A stretch of 64,000 nt of DNA from Cellvibrio sp. PSBB023 (GTDB lineage: Bacteria > Pseudomonadota > Gammaproteobacteria > Pseudomonadales > Cellvibrionaceae), in NCBI RefSeq assembly GCF_002007605.1, contig NZ_CP019799.1, positions 4,070,001 to 4,134,000 on the forward strand. Reading direction: 5' to 3'. The translations under genes were made by a program, and so were the position numbers. Numbering within the stretch: position 1 is the stretch's first letter; each line of letters starts with the position of its first letter. Under the pieces are notes generated by a model. The model ran no database searches. It was not told the origin of the DNA and worked only from the letters and a program-made list of their open reading frames with translations. This document shows, one piece after another, positions 34,114 to 44,010 of this stretch.

Positions 34114-35052
34114 ATGACCCAAATCAAGCTCGCTAATCCCCGTGGTTTTTGTGCTGGCGTCGATCGCGCAATTGATATTGTAAATCGCGCCCTTGATGTA
34201 TTCGGTGCGCCAATTTATGTGCGCCATGAAGTGGTGCACAATAAATTTGTGGTGGATTCCTTGCGCGAGCGCGGCGCCATTTTTGTTGATGAAGTCGAAC
34301 AGGTTCCCGATGATGTTATTTTGATTTTCAGTGCGCACGGTGTATCACAAGCTGTGCGTCAGGAAGCAGAAGCGCGTGGTTTGCAAGTATTCGATGCAAC
34401 CTGTCCGCTGGTCACTAAAGTGCATATTGAAGTCACTCGCTATAGTCGCGAAGGGCGCGAATGTATTCTGATTGGTCACGAAGGACACCCCGAAGTAGAA
34501 GGCACCATGGGGCAATACAGTGCTGAAAATGGCGGCGCTATTTATCTTGTGGAGGATGAGGCCGATGTTGAGGCACTACAGGTAAATGATGCAGAAAACC
34601 TAGCGTATGTGACCCAAACTACGCTCTCCATGGACGACACGGCAAAAGTCATTGAAGCATTGCGCAATAAGTTTCCCAAAATTCAGGGGCCGCGTCGCGA
34701 CGATATCTGTTACGCCACCACTAATCGCCAGGATGCCGTACGCCAATTGGCCCTGGAGTGCGATCTGGTTCTGGTTGTTGGCTCCCCCAACTCCTCCAAC
34801 TCCAACCGCCTGCGAGAGCTGGCCGAGCGTTGCGGGACAGAAGCCTATCTTATCGATGGCCCCGAAGACATTAATCCTGAATGGATTAAAGACCGCGTTA
34901 GCATCGGCATCACCGCAGGCGCCTCCGCCCCTGAAATATTGGTAAAACAAGTAATCGATAAATTAAAAGCCTGCGGCGCACAAGCCCCTATTGAAATGGA
35001 TGGCACACCGGAAAACATCAGTTTTTCTTTGCCGAAGGCGTTAAGATTGTAA
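34114..35052 (+). CDS. ispH: 4-hydroxy-3-methylbut-2-enyl diphosphate reductase
   Basis: Last step of the MEP pathway to isoprenoid precursors. 312 residues with three conserved Cys for the 4Fe-4S cluster: [11 protein letters not shown] (Cys13), [11 protein letters not shown], and [23 protein letters not shown] and the AGASAPE loop are also conserved. Last gene of the operon; convergent with the prepilin-like gene that follows. Confidence 0.97.
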   Translation: MTQIKLANPRGFCAGVDRAIDIVNRALDVFGAPIYVRHEVVHNKFVVDSLRERGAIFVDEVEQVPDDVILIFSAHGVSQAVRQEAEARGLQVFDATCPLVTKVHIEVTRYSREGRECILIGHEGHPEVEGTMGQYSAENGGAIYLVEDEADVEALQVNDAENLAYVTQTTLSMDDTAKVIEALRNKFPKIQGPRRDDICYATTNRQDAVRQLALECDLVLVVGSPNSSNSNRLRELAERCGTEAYLIDGPEDINPEWIKDRVSIGITAGASAPEILVKQVIDKLKACGAQAPIEMDGTPENISFSLPKALRL

Positions 35053-35070
35053 AACCATGAATCTGCAGGG

Positions 35071-35598
35071 CTATTTGATTTGGTCACATTGCGCCACTGT
35101 TAAGGTTTTTACTCGCGTTCTTCCTCCTCTGGAGATTACCAAGCCATAGCCCTTGCCCTTTATGGTCGGGCAAATATTGAATGTTCCCAGTTGCAATACG
35201 CCCCCATTGCTCTTCCCTACTTTTCGGGCTTCTCCTGTACTTATGAAGGAGATATATTCTTTCACATGGCTATTGGCTTCAATTTTTATTTTGGAAGTTA
35301 CTGCCGTTACCTGCTGTAATATTTCATCATTATTTAATACCCCATCATTATTCTTATCAATAAATAAACTCCAGCCTTGCGTCCAGTCTTTTTGATTTGC
35401 AAATAAAATGGTGCGACTGTTGCTGCTTACTGCCAATGTGCGTGCAGACTCTATGGCGCGTAGTAAGTCATGCATGACGATTTTTGTCTGTGTATGTTTG
35501 ATTTGTTCAGAAAAAGTGGGGGCAGCAATAGAGATGGCTATTGCCAATATAGAGAGTACTGCGATTAATTCGATGAGAGTAATACCCTGCTGTTTCAT
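35071..35598 (-). CDS. GspH/FimT-family minor pseudopilin, divergent copy
   Basis: A 175-residue class III-signal protein: KQQG^ITLIELIAVLSILAI, with the prepilin-peptidase Gly and Glu at +5. The globular part follows the GspH/FimT pattern (IVMHDLLRAIESARTLAVSS, WTQGWSLFIDKNNDG). It points away from the minor pilin operon that starts 230 bp later and is convergent with ispH. A separately controlled FimT-like protein, possibly for DNA uptake or pilus priming as FimT in Legionella; that role is inference. Confidence 0.85.
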   Translation of the reverse strand: MKQQGITLIELIAVLSILAIAISIAAPTFSEQIKHTQTKIVMHDLLRAIESARTLAVSSNSRTILFANQKDWTQGWSLFIDKNNDGVLNNDEILQQVTAVTSKIKIEANSHVKEYISFISTGEARKVGKSNGGVLQLGTFNICPTIKGKGYGLVISRGGRTRVKTLTVAQCDQIK

Positions 35599-35827
35599 AA
35601 GGTGAACCTTTCCTTGGTATTGGTCGTTGATGCTAACCAGGCTCCTATCAGGGGCCGTTCATACGTCCTTGTTGACCGGATATCGCACTACCAGCTCCAT
35701 TAGAAGCAAGATGTGGTACCGTTAAGCTAAATATAATCAGTGCCTGTTTTGTTGTCTATCCATCTATGAGGGCATTATTGCTATATTAGCTAATCGTCAC
35801 AGTTTTCCTGCATATAGGCAAAAAATA

Positions 35828-36391
35828 ATGAATAGAAACAAAGGGTTTACATTAGTTGAGCTTATGGTGACGGTAGTGGTGGTTTCTATCGTCGTCGCGG
35901 TTGCAATTCCCAGCTTTTCAGATCAGATAAAAAATAATCGTTCAGAGGCGTTGGGCGAAGAATTTGCATCTGCCTTAAATTTTGCCCGCATGGAGGCCGT
36001 AAAGCGCGTTGGCAGAGTATCGTTATGCCCAAGTGACAATGGCGCCGCTTGCACTAATTCTGCTTGGACTGATGGTTGGATCATTTTTGTTGATTATGCT
36101 GCTGCCGATAATGCTGCGCCCTTAACTACGCAAGGCGGCATAAGTAATATTCTTCGGCGATGGAATAAGGCCGCTACTGATAGCGAGATTTCCGTTCAGA
36201 CGAATAATGCTGCGATTAATTATATTCGATTTACAGGTTTGGGGGCTTTGGCCAGATTAAATAATCCTCCTACCCCGGTGGTTGTTGAAGCAAAGCTCAA
36301 TGGGTGTAAAGGTGATAAGGCACGGCGAATCACTGTGGGTGTTTCAGGAATTGTGAATGTGGCGAAGATCGCTTGTGATGCCAATCCTTGA
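35828..36391 (+). CDS. fimU: Type IV pilus minor pilin FimU (GspH/FimT family)
   Basis: A 187-residue minor pilin that primes pilus assembly. Prepilin signal NRNKG^FTLVELMVTVVVVS, then the GspH-type pattern SEALGEEFASALNFARMEAVKR and WTDGWIIFVD. First gene of a six-gene operon, 12 nt from pilV. Confidence 0.9.
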   Translation: MNRNKGFTLVELMVTVVVVSIVVAVAIPSFSDQIKNNRSEALGEEFASALNFARMEAVKRVGRVSLCPSDNGAACTNSAWTDGWIIFVDYAAADNAAPLTTQGGISNILRRWNKAATDSEISVQTNNAAINYIRFTGLGALARLNNPPTPVVVEAKLNGCKGDKARRITVGVSGIVNVAKIACDANP

Positions 36392-36403
36392 GGAATTTTT
36401 ATT

Positions 36404-36802
36404 GTGACGAAAACGATTGATTTACAGCGGGGCGTAGGCCTAATTGAGGTGCTGGTAGCAGTGCTTTTGATGGGAACATCATTGCTGGCAATTTCCGCTC
36501 TACAAGTCCGATCTCTTCAACAAAATCACGAGGCGTTAATAAGAACACAAGCCAATATTTTGGCTTACGACATATTAGAGCGAGTAAGGATGGCTAGCCC
36601 CATGGCTCCCGGTGCTCTTGTCTTGCCTGTCCAAGATGATATGGATGACCTTGCAGAAAACTTACTCCCTAATGGGGTGGTAAATTTGAATTGCAATGCG
36701 GGTCGATTGTGTACGATTACACTTACCTGGAGTGAGTTTACTCGTACAGAAGATGACGCAGATCAGCAGGCATCCACATTTACCTATAGCACACGACTTT
36801 AG
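36404..36802 (+). CDS. pilV: Type IV pilus minor pilin PilV
   Basis: A 132-residue minor pilin. The signal is QRG^VGLIEVLVAVLLMGTSLLA, followed by ALQVRSLQQNHEALIRTQA and DILERVRMA, typical of PilV. GTG start. Eight nt upstream of pilW. Confidence 0.92.
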   Translation: MTKTIDLQRGVGLIEVLVAVLLMGTSLLAISALQVRSLQQNHEALIRTQANILAYDILERVRMASPMAPGALVLPVQDDMDDLAENLLPNGVVNLNCNAGRLCTITLTWSEFTRTEDDADQQASTFTYSTRL

Positions 36803-36810
36803 GATTTTTT

Positions 36811-37812
36811 ATGCGCTTCCAAAAAGGCTTATCTCTCGTTGAGTTGATGATAGCAATAACCCTGGGCTTAATATTGATGACTGGGGTAATTCAGTTATTT
36901 ATATCCAGTAAAGATACGTTTCGTACTCAGCAGGCAACATCTAGAGTGCAAGAGACAGGGCGCTTAGCGGTAGAGTTTATTAATCGTGATCTGCGAATGG
37001 CTGGCTTTACTGGTTTTCGGGGAAGAATATCCGCAATAAGCAATAAAATTGCGCCAGTCAATTATGCAAATGATTATGTAAATGGTGTTTCTGTTATAGC
37101 GAGCAATTCTGCAGCCGATATAGCACCGATGAATGGTACTAATGTACTAGTTATTCGGGGGGCGCTGGCAGGTGAGAGTTCAGCATTGATTTTGCCTGCA
37201 GAAGCGGGGTTGCTTACTGTCACTTTGAGAAGTACAGAGGTTGGAGCATGCAGTGATGGTGCTACTCGGTATAACGGGCTTTGCCCAACTGATGATTTAA
37301 TGATAGCTGATTATCAGAAAACTGTTGTGTTTAAACCTACATCCATTGCTCCTAGCGGTGCTACGTTACAAATAAAATATGCAGGTGGATGGGGGGGCGA
37401 CTATCTAAACTATAAAGAGTATTTCACTATAGGTGCTCAGATATCTTCTGCTCAAACTGTCTCTTATTTTGTTCGCGAAGGTGTATCAGGGCGACCAAGT
37501 TTGTTTCAGCGCATTAATTCAGGAGCTGCAGTAGAGTTATTGGAAGGTGTTGCCAATATTGCCGCTAGCTATAATCGTTTTAGTAATCCGAATGCTTATT
37601 TAGATGCGATTGGAACACTCGATGGATTGTGGAATAACCAGAGTGACCCTGTCATCAGTATGCAAATAGAGCTGCTTGTCGAAAGCATTGACGATCGTGT
37701 GTTGGATGAAAAACAAACCTACCGGTTTAATAATCAAAATATTCCAGCAGATGACTTCCGGCTACGTCAGGTTTTTGCAACCACGGTTGCATTGCGGAAT
37801 CAATTGCCTTAG
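36811..37812 (+). CDS. pilW: Type IV pilus assembly protein PilW
   Basis: A 333-residue minor pilin. Signal RFQKG^LSLVELMIAITLGLIL, followed by the family motif QETGRLAVEFINRDLRMAGF. Cys residues in the middle (GACSDG, LCPTDD) may form disulphides. Longest of the minor pilins here, as usual for PilW. Confidence 0.93.
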   Translation: MRFQKGLSLVELMIAITLGLILMTGVIQLFISSKDTFRTQQATSRVQETGRLAVEFINRDLRMAGFTGFRGRISAISNKIAPVNYANDYVNGVSVIASNSAADIAPMNGTNVLVIRGALAGESSALILPAEAGLLTVTLRSTEVGACSDGATRYNGLCPTDDLMIADYQKTVVFKPTSIAPSGATLQIKYAGGWGGDYLNYKEYFTIGAQISSAQTVSYFVREGVSGRPSLFQRINSGAAVELLEGVANIAASYNRFSNPNAYLDAIGTLDGLWNNQSDPVISMQIELLVESIDDRVLDEKQTYRFNNQNIPADDFRLRQVFATTVALRNQLP

Positions 37813-37824
37813 TAGGTGAAACAG

Positions 37825-38382
37825 ATGCAATTCAAATTACACAGCAACACAATGAAACAACGCCAAGCAGGTGCCGTTCTGATTGTGGCATTGGTAATGG
37901 TGCTTTTAATGACAATAGTAGGCGTGTCGGCAATTAAAGGAAGTAACTTGCAGGAATTAATGGCGGGCAATGTGCGTGATAAGCAAATATCTTTTCAAGC
38001 TGCCGAGGCCGCTTTGCGTGATGCTGAGGCATCTGTTAATGGTGTAAATCCCCCAAACATTGGTGGCGCTACAGTGGGGTTCGTTGAGCAAATTGCTGCC
38101 GGCTCGGTGTCGTCTCATTGGCGCAATAATTTTGTGTGGTTTGATAAAACAACACAATTCTCTGTTCTCACTGATATGGATTTGAAGATGATCCATGACA
38201 AACCCCGATATGTGGTAGAGAAGCTGGATGTTACTTATGTGCCGGGATCAGATGGTCGTGCAGTTGATCTCCTTGGTGTGCAAAATGCGCCAGAAATTAT
38301 GATTTATAGAATTACTGGGCGGGGAGTTGGAGTAACCGATAGCTCTATTACCTATTTGCAGTCGCTATACCGGCGGCAGTAA
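37825..38382 (+). CDS. pilX: Type IV pilus assembly protein PilX
   Basis: A 185-residue minor pilin with the PilX N-terminus MKQRQAGAVLIVALVMVLLM and IKGSNLQELMAGNVRDKQISF, where AAEAALRDAE is the family signature. It lacks the usual Gly-Phe and Glu at +5, as PilX proteins do. The ATG at 37825 is chosen because AGGTG lies 6 nt upstream; a GTG at 37816 and an ATG at 37852 are alternatives. Confidence 0.9.
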   Translation: MQFKLHSNTMKQRQAGAVLIVALVMVLLMTIVGVSAIKGSNLQELMAGNVRDKQISFQAAEAALRDAEASVNGVNPPNIGGATVGFVEQIAAGSVSSHWRNNFVWFDKTTQFSVLTDMDLKMIHDKPRYVVEKLDVTYVPGSDGRAVDLLGVQNAPEIMIYRITGRGVGVTDSSITYLQSLYRRQ

Positions 38383-38450
38383 TAGAGATACCTGCTGTAA
38401 TTCTATATTTTCCCTGAAACTCTTTTTGAACCCGCAGTGAGGCAATCTCC

Positions 38451-41400
38451 ATGGGCAGTCTGAAAATTGGTGCCATATTTGTGCTGTATTGTATTGGGGT
38501 TATTTATTCTGCCAATACTCATGCAATTGCGCTTTCACAGAAACCATTATTCCTTACATCGGGTGCAGAGCCTAACTTGATGTTTATATTAGATGATTCT
38601 GGGTCGATGCAATTTGAAATTACACCAGAAAAATACCGTATGGGGAGTTCTGCGAATACTGTTTTTGCATTTCCTGCTGCGAATGGGTATTACGGAAATA
38701 ATGCATTCAATACACGTGCGGTGGCGCCGGGAGATCGATCTGTCTACGGTAAGTTGTTTCGCTCCAAAATTAATGCAAGCTACTATGATCCATCCAAGCG
38801 CTATACCCCTTGGGTGGCTGCGGATGGCTCCACTATGCCTAATGCCAGCCCAACATGTGCATTGCATAATCCTATGAACTCAGGAACAGATGAGACTAAA
38901 TGTCGCAATTTGACAAGCAATGGTACTCGTAATTTTGCAGGCAGAACTTCTATTTGGGTCAGCTGTACCGGGCTTGGTAATTGTTCAACCATCGCGGCCA
39001 ATACCAATAATAGCTGGACATACTATCCTGCAACCTATTATTGGTACTCTGGCTCTAGTGCCGCAGGGCAAGAATGGGTTGATGCGAACTATACAGAAGT
39101 AAAAATCCAAGGCGCAACAAGTACCTATACTGGGCACGGACGTACTAGTGAAAACCGTACAGACTGTAATGTTAATGCAGGAATAACTGTTTGTACTTAT
39201 GCACAAGAAATTCAGAACTTTGCAAATTGGTACACTTATTATCGTTCACGAGTGCTCACCGCTCGAGCAGGAATCGGGCGCGCCTTTTCAAGCCAGCAGG
39301 ATGATATCCGTGTTGGTTTTGGAACAATCAATCGTGGCTCTAATACTATTGATGGTGTTAGCACTGCCATTATTAAAACAGGTGTAAGGAAGTTTGATTC
39401 TGCGCGGAAAACATCGTTTATAAATGAACTTTACACAGTACCGATTGATGGTGGTACACCTTTGCCCTACGCCCTTGAAACAGTAGGAAAGTATTTTGAG
39501 CGTGCAGATAACAACGGTCCATGGTCAAAAAGCCCGGGAAGTGGTGATGCAACAGCACACGTAGCATGCCGAGCTAGCTACGCGTTACTGATGTCCGATG
39601 GTTATTGGACTAGTACAGTTGACTCGGTAGGTAATGCCGATAATGCCAATGGCGATGTAATTACTAATCACACGCCTGGTACTGCTTTCAATACAACTTA
39701 TCAATACAAGCCATCAGCTCCATTCGCTGACAATCAATCTAACAGTTTGGCTGATGTGGCTATGGCTTACTGGAAAAAGGATTTGCGTCCAACTCTTGCA
39801 AATAAGGTGAAACCCAATCAGGTTGATCCTGCTTTTTGGCAGCATATGACAACTTTTACAATTGGTTTGGGAGTTGAGGGAAATATATCTCCTGTACCTA
39901 ATGTTGCAGAGTCAATCTTAAAAGGCATCAATATTCCTTGGCCTAACTTAGTCGCCTCCGCTGAAGATGGGACTAAGGTTGATGACATGGTGCATGCGGC
40001 AATTAATGGAAGAGGCGACTTTTTTAGTGCAAGTGAGCCTGATATTTTTGCAAAGCGTCTGTCCGGATTATTGCAGGATATTAGTGCTAGAAAAAACAAC
40101 AATGCGGCTGCGGCCGCGGCCAACTCAACTAGCTTAAATACTGGTAGCGTTATTTATAATGCATTGTTTGATAGCACCAATTGGACTGGCGAATTGAAGG
40201 CAACTTCTTTGAAGCCCGATGGTACTTTTGGTAATTTACTGTGGAGTGCTTCTATTCCTAATGCATCTAACAGGAATATATATACTTTCAATGGTGTAGT
40301 TGGAAAAGAGTTTCGCTGGGGAAATTTGACTGCTGATCAGAAGACTGCATTAAATGCGGGTGGTGACAATACTATCGGCGAAGCTCGATTAAATTGGGTG
40401 CGAGGCGTTAATGAGATTGCGCCAACTAATCCAGCTGATTTGCGTTCAAGGCTTGATGAAACATCAAATAGCCTTAAGTTGTTAGGTGATATTGTTAACT
40501 CCGATCCTGCTTATGCAGGTACGAATAATATGCGTTACGATAGATTGCCAGCTGAGTTGGGCGGTAATGATTACTTGGAGTACTACAATACTAAAAAGAA
40601 AAATCGACGCGAAATGATTTATGTTGGTGCAAATGATGGAATGATGCATGCGTTCAATGCTCGTACTAGCATTAGTGATGCAGTCCCTGCGGGTAGAGAA
40701 ATGTTTTCATATGTGCCTACGCAGGTAATACCACATCTTCCTAATCTGGCTTCAGCTTCTTACGGGAAAGATAATGCGCATTTGCATAGGTATCTGGTAG
40801 ATGGACCTATTTATATCTCCGATGCCTACATCGGCGGTAAGTGGCGTAATATTCTCGTTGGTTCTTTAGGTGCTGGTGGTAGAGGCATTTATGTACTGGA
40901 TGTAACTGATCCTGACAACTTTGGTGCATCAAATGTATTATTTGAGCTTACACAGGCTCAATACCCAGAATTGGGAAATATCACTCGTCTACCAGTTATT
41001 GCACCTGCTAAAGATAATCGCTGGAAGATTTTTGTTGGTAATGGATATAACTCTAGTAAAGACGGTCTTGCTCGTGCTTATTTGGGCGTGATCGATATTG
41101 AGGATGAATGGAAGCGTGCGTCTAACAATGGTATAGGTGCTACTCGTACTGTATTTATCGCAACAGATGGCGTTAGTGAAAGCGCTTTATCCCAACCTGC
41201 ATTATTACCTGACCCCAACGGTTATATTACATATGCCTATGCTGGGGATATGAGAGGAAACCTGTGGAAGTTTGACTTGTCTTCATCCTCAGGTGGATCA
41301 TCATGGAAGTCTGCTTATGGAACAACGCCATTATTTGTGGCTAGTCGAAATGGTGTGCGTCAACCTATCACGGCAAGCCCAACACTGGGTTTTAACTCGG

Positions 41401-42098
41401 AGATTAGCCCGGCAAGAGTAATGGTATATTTTGGTACTGGGCAATATGTTGCTGCGAATGATAACCAGCCATCAAGTGATGTGCAGAGCTTTTATGCAAT
41501 AGCCGATAAAGGTGCGGTTATTCCCGTCGCTAAAAACCGTTCATCATTGCATCAAAAGGCAATAGCAAGTAACTCAACAGCGGCACAGCGTTACATCTCT
41601 AACGAAATAACAGCAAGTAAAACCAATGCTGTCAGTTGGGGGACGGTTGATGGATGGTATTTGGATTTTCCAGCGAATGAACGAGTTATTACTAAACCTT
41701 TATTGTTGTTTGATCGTCTGATATTCCCTACTGTCATTCCAAGTGAGGATGCTTGTGAATCCGGTGGATCTGGTTGGTTTATGGAGTTGATTGCTGTTGG
41801 TAATACCAATCCAGATTACAAGGTGTTAGGAGTCAATGGGAATATTAAATTGAATGTTGCTATCTTTGGGCAACCTACCTCGATTGAGGGGACCTATCAG
41901 CTTGGTTCTGTTGGTGGGAATGGTGGTAGTACAAGCTCAGGTTCTTCCAGTTCAGCCAGCAATGATTGTGGTGCTGTGGGAGGCGGAAGTGGTGTGGTTG
42001 CTGTTGTTGGCATCCAAAGTGATGGTACTCAGGTTAGTAATACCGGAAGTCGCCCTTGTGAATTGTTTAATCGCCAATCCTGGCAGGAATTAGAGTGA
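38451..42098 (+). CDS. pilY1: Type IV pilus tip adhesin/assembly factor PilY1
   Basis: Secreted protein of 1215 residues at the pilus tip. A signal peptide (to about residue 25) is followed by a von Willebrand A-like domain with the MIDAS motif D48-D-S-G-S in MFILDDSGSMQFE. The C-terminal half is the PilC/PilY1 beta-propeller: REMIYVGANDGMMHAFNA, NILVGSLGAGGRGIYVLDVT and VFVGNGYNSS-like strands (KIFVGNGYNSSKDG). Near the end is a glycine/serine stretch (GGSTSSGSSSSASND) followed by Cys pairs. It lies between pilX and pilE, as in Pseudomonas, but no pilY2 is present. Confidence 0.96.
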   Translation: MGSLKIGAIFVLYCIGVIYSANTHAIALSQKPLFLTSGAEPNLMFILDDSGSMQFEITPEKYRMGSSANTVFAFPAANGYYGNNAFNTRAVAPGDRSVYGKLFRSKINASYYDPSKRYTPWVAADGSTMPNASPTCALHNPMNSGTDETKCRNLTSNGTRNFAGRTSIWVSCTGLGNCSTIAANTNNSWTYYPATYYWYSGSSAAGQEWVDANYTEVKIQGATSTYTGHGRTSENRTDCNVNAGITVCTYAQEIQNFANWYTYYRSRVLTARAGIGRAFSSQQDDIRVGFGTINRGSNTIDGVSTAIIKTGVRKFDSARKTSFINELYTVPIDGGTPLPYALETVGKYFERADNNGPWSKSPGSGDATAHVACRASYALLMSDGYWTSTVDSVGNADNANGDVITNHTPGTAFNTTYQYKPSAPFADNQSNSLADVAMAYWKKDLRPTLANKVKPNQVDPAFWQHMTTFTIGLGVEGNISPVPNVAESILKGINIPWPNLVASAEDGTKVDDMVHAAINGRGDFFSASEPDIFAKRLSGLLQDISARKNNNAAAAAANSTSLNTGSVIYNALFDSTNWTGELKATSLKPDGTFGNLLWSASIPNASNRNIYTFNGVVGKEFRWGNLTADQKTALNAGGDNTIGEARLNWVRGVNEIAPTNPADLRSRLDETSNSLKLLGDIVNSDPAYAGTNNMRYDRLPAELGGNDYLEYYNTKKKNRREMIYVGANDGMMHAFNARTSISDAVPAGREMFSYVPTQVIPHLPNLASASYGKDNAHLHRYLVDGPIYISDAYIGGKWRNILVGSLGAGGRGIYVLDVTDPDNFGASNVLFELTQAQYPELGNITRLPVIAPAKDNRWKIFVGNGYNSSKDGLARAYLGVIDIEDEWKRASNNGIGATRTVFIATDGVSESALSQPALLPDPNGYITYAYAGDMRGNLWKFDLSSSSGGSSWKSAYGTTPLFVASRNGVRQPITASPTLGFNSEISPARVMVYFGTGQYVAANDNQPSSDVQSFYAIADKGAVIPVAKNRSSLHQKAIASNSTAAQRYISNEITASKTNAVSWGTVDGWYLDFPANERVITKPLLLFDRLIFPTVIPSEDACESGGSGWFMELIAVGNTNPDYKVLGVNGNIKLNVAIFGQPTSIEGTYQLGSVGGNGGSTSSGSSSSASNDCGAVGGGSGVVAVVGIQSDGTQVSNTGSRPCELFNRQSWQELE

Positions 42099-42102
42099 TT
42101 TT

Positions 42103-42522
42103 ATGAAAAAATACAATAAGGGCTTTACGTTGACGGAACTGATGGTTGCTACTGCAATTGTTGCCATTTTGGCGGCAATTGCTTACCCATCGTATATGGG
42201 GTCAGTGAGAAAAAGTAATCGCACAGAAGCTAAAACCGAGTTGACAGATGTGGCTCAAAGGCTTCAAAAATGCTTCACGACCTATGGTCGTTTCGATGAT
42301 CCAAATGGGGAAAACTTGTGTCCGGTTTTTGAAAGGTTAACGACCGGTCCTGTCTATAAAACTCGTGGACGTGGATTGTATGAAATCACCATAACAAATA
42401 CTGCAGCGACTACTTATACATTAACTGCAACAGCGGTCGCCGCGCCGCAACTGGCGGATACTGGCTGTGAAGCGCTGACACTTGATCATATGGGGCAGGC
42501 ATTACCTCAGGAATGTTGGTAG
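42103..42522 (+). CDS. pilE: Type IV pilus minor pilin PilE
   Basis: A 139-residue pilin-like protein. Signal KKYNKG^FTLTELMVATAIVAIL, then YPSYMGSVRKSNRTEAKTELTD and a C-terminal disulphide pair around CEALTLDHMGQALPQEC. It follows pilY1 by 4 nt, matching the position of PilE in Pseudomonas-type minor pilin operons. Confidence 0.92.
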   Translation: MKKYNKGFTLTELMVATAIVAILAAIAYPSYMGSVRKSNRTEAKTELTDVAQRLQKCFTTYGRFDDPNGENLCPVFERLTTGPVYKTRGRGLYEITITNTAATTYTLTATAVAAPQLADTGCEALTLDHMGQALPQECW

Positions 42523-42531
42523 TATTTTTAT

Positions 42532-42572
42532 ATGAGTAATGGCCCTCGTTAGTAAGTGGGGGCCTTACTCAT
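42532..42572. terminator. Hairpin at the pilE/pilR convergent end
   Basis: ATGAGTAATGGCCC and GGGGCCTTACTCAT pair with one bulge. It overlaps the pilR stop. No T-tract follows on either strand, so termination is uncertain. Confidence 0.4.
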
Positions 42573-43968
42573 CATCCAACCCCAACTTCTGCAATCTGTA
42601 ACGCAAAGATCTAAAACTAATCCCCAAATGTTTTGCTGCCAGTGTTTTATTCCACTTCGCTTGTTCCAGGGCATGGCACAGAATTTCTTTTTCAACATCC
42701 TGTAAGTATTCATCTAATGATGAATATTCTGCACAACGTGCGGGATAGTCGACTATATTGCTGCGTGATGATGTACGTGTTCCGCTGCCATAGGTTTTTT
42801 CGTGAGAGCTATCGGGGTTTACGCCTTGGCCGCGTAATTGTAAATCCTGTGCTTCAATGATATTGCTGTCGCAGAGTGTAAATGCGCGCTCCAGAATATT
42901 TTCCAGTTCACGCACATTGCCGGGAAAATGATAATTTTCCAGCACGCGCTGCGCATCTATAGAAAGCCTGGGCGCGGGCATGCCAATATCAGTCGCGAGT
43001 TTATTGAGTAGGTGCTGGGTTAGCAGGCGAATATCTTCGCGTCTTTCTCGCAGCGGGGCGACAGCTAGTTGAATAACATTCAGGCGGTAGAATAAATCCT
43101 GGCGAAAGCGTCCTTCCTTCACTTCCACTTCAAGATTTTTGTGTGTCGCACACAAAATGCGTACATCGGTGGCGAGTTCTTCTGCGGCGCCAACGGGGCG
43201 TACAGATTTTTCCTGAATGGCGCGCAAGAGTTTTACTTGCATGTCCAACGGCAAATCGGCGACTTCATCAAAAAATAAGGTGCCGCCTTCTGCCGCCTGG
43301 AACAGGCCAATCTTGTCTTGGTGTGCGCCGGTAAAGCTGCCTTTTTTATGGCCAAAAAACTCACTTTCCATTAATTCGCGTGGTATGGCTCCGCAGTTTA
43401 CGGCGATAAACGGATTGCTGGCGCGGGGGCCCAAGTCGTGGATAGAGTGGGCGACTAATTCTTTGCCCGAGCCCGACTCGCCACTGATGTAAACCGGTGC
43501 TTGTGAGCGCGCCAGTTTTTCAATGCTGCGAATCAAATCCTGAATCGCTTTTGACTCGCCGATAATCGGTGTTAGCTTGGGCAATGGTTGCGGTGCAAGT
43601 TGGCTTGATTCGATTGCCGTATTTACCAGTTTGCGCAGTGTCGCGAGGTTAACCGGCTTGGAAATAAAATCAAAAGCGCCGGCTTTCATGGATTCAATGG
43701 CGGTATCCACACTGCCGTGGGCGGTGATTACAGCAACGGGTAAGCGTGGATAGCGCTGTTGAATGAGTTCAACAATTTCCAGGCCTTTGCCATCGGGCAG
43801 GCGCATATCTGTGAGGCAAAGATCGTAGCTGTGGTTGGACAGCATCTGTCTTGCGCTGCTGACGGAATCTGCGCTGTCTGTATGAATCTGCATACGACCC
43901 AGAGTAATCTCCAACAATTCGCGGATATCCGGTTCATCATCAATAATTAAGGCGCGTTTTTGTGTCAT
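42565..43968 (-). CDS. pilR: Sigma-54-dependent response regulator PilR
   Basis: Two-component activator of pilin transcription. 467 residues: receiver domain with phosphoacceptor D54 (CLTDMRLPDG), a sigma-54 AAA+ domain with Walker A GESGSGKE, the sigma-54-contacting loop KKGSFTGAHQ and Walker B GGTLFFDEVADL, then a Fis-type HTH (WNKTLAAKHLGISFRSLRYRL). Forms a pair with pilS, 42 nt upstream. Confidence 0.95.
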   Translation of the reverse strand: MTQKRALIIDDEPDIRELLEITLGRMQIHTDSADSVSSARQMLSNHSYDLCLTDMRLPDGKGLEIVELIQQRYPRLPVAVITAHGSVDTAIESMKAGAFDFISKPVNLATLRKLVNTAIESSQLAPQPLPKLTPIIGESKAIQDLIRSIEKLARSQAPVYISGESGSGKELVAHSIHDLGPRASNPFIAVNCGAIPRELMESEFFGHKKGSFTGAHQDKIGLFQAAEGGTLFFDEVADLPLDMQVKLLRAIQEKSVRPVGAAEELATDVRILCATHKNLEVEVKEGRFRQDLFYRLNVIQLAVAPLRERREDIRLLTQHLLNKLATDIGMPAPRLSIDAQRVLENYHFPGNVRELENILERAFTLCDSNIIEAQDLQLRGQGVNPDSSHEKTYGSGTRTSSRSNIVDYPARCAEYSSLDEYLQDVEKEILCHALEQAKWNKTLAAKHLGISFRSLRYRLQKLGLDDE

Positions 43969-44010
43969 TCGTTATTGCTCGCAGCGGCATTCAATAAACT
44001 GTTATTCAGG

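Noticed and set aside
35770..35800. Sigma-54 promoter of the fimU operon
   Set aside because: GG and GC dinucleotides are present but their spacing does not fit the -24/-12 pattern.
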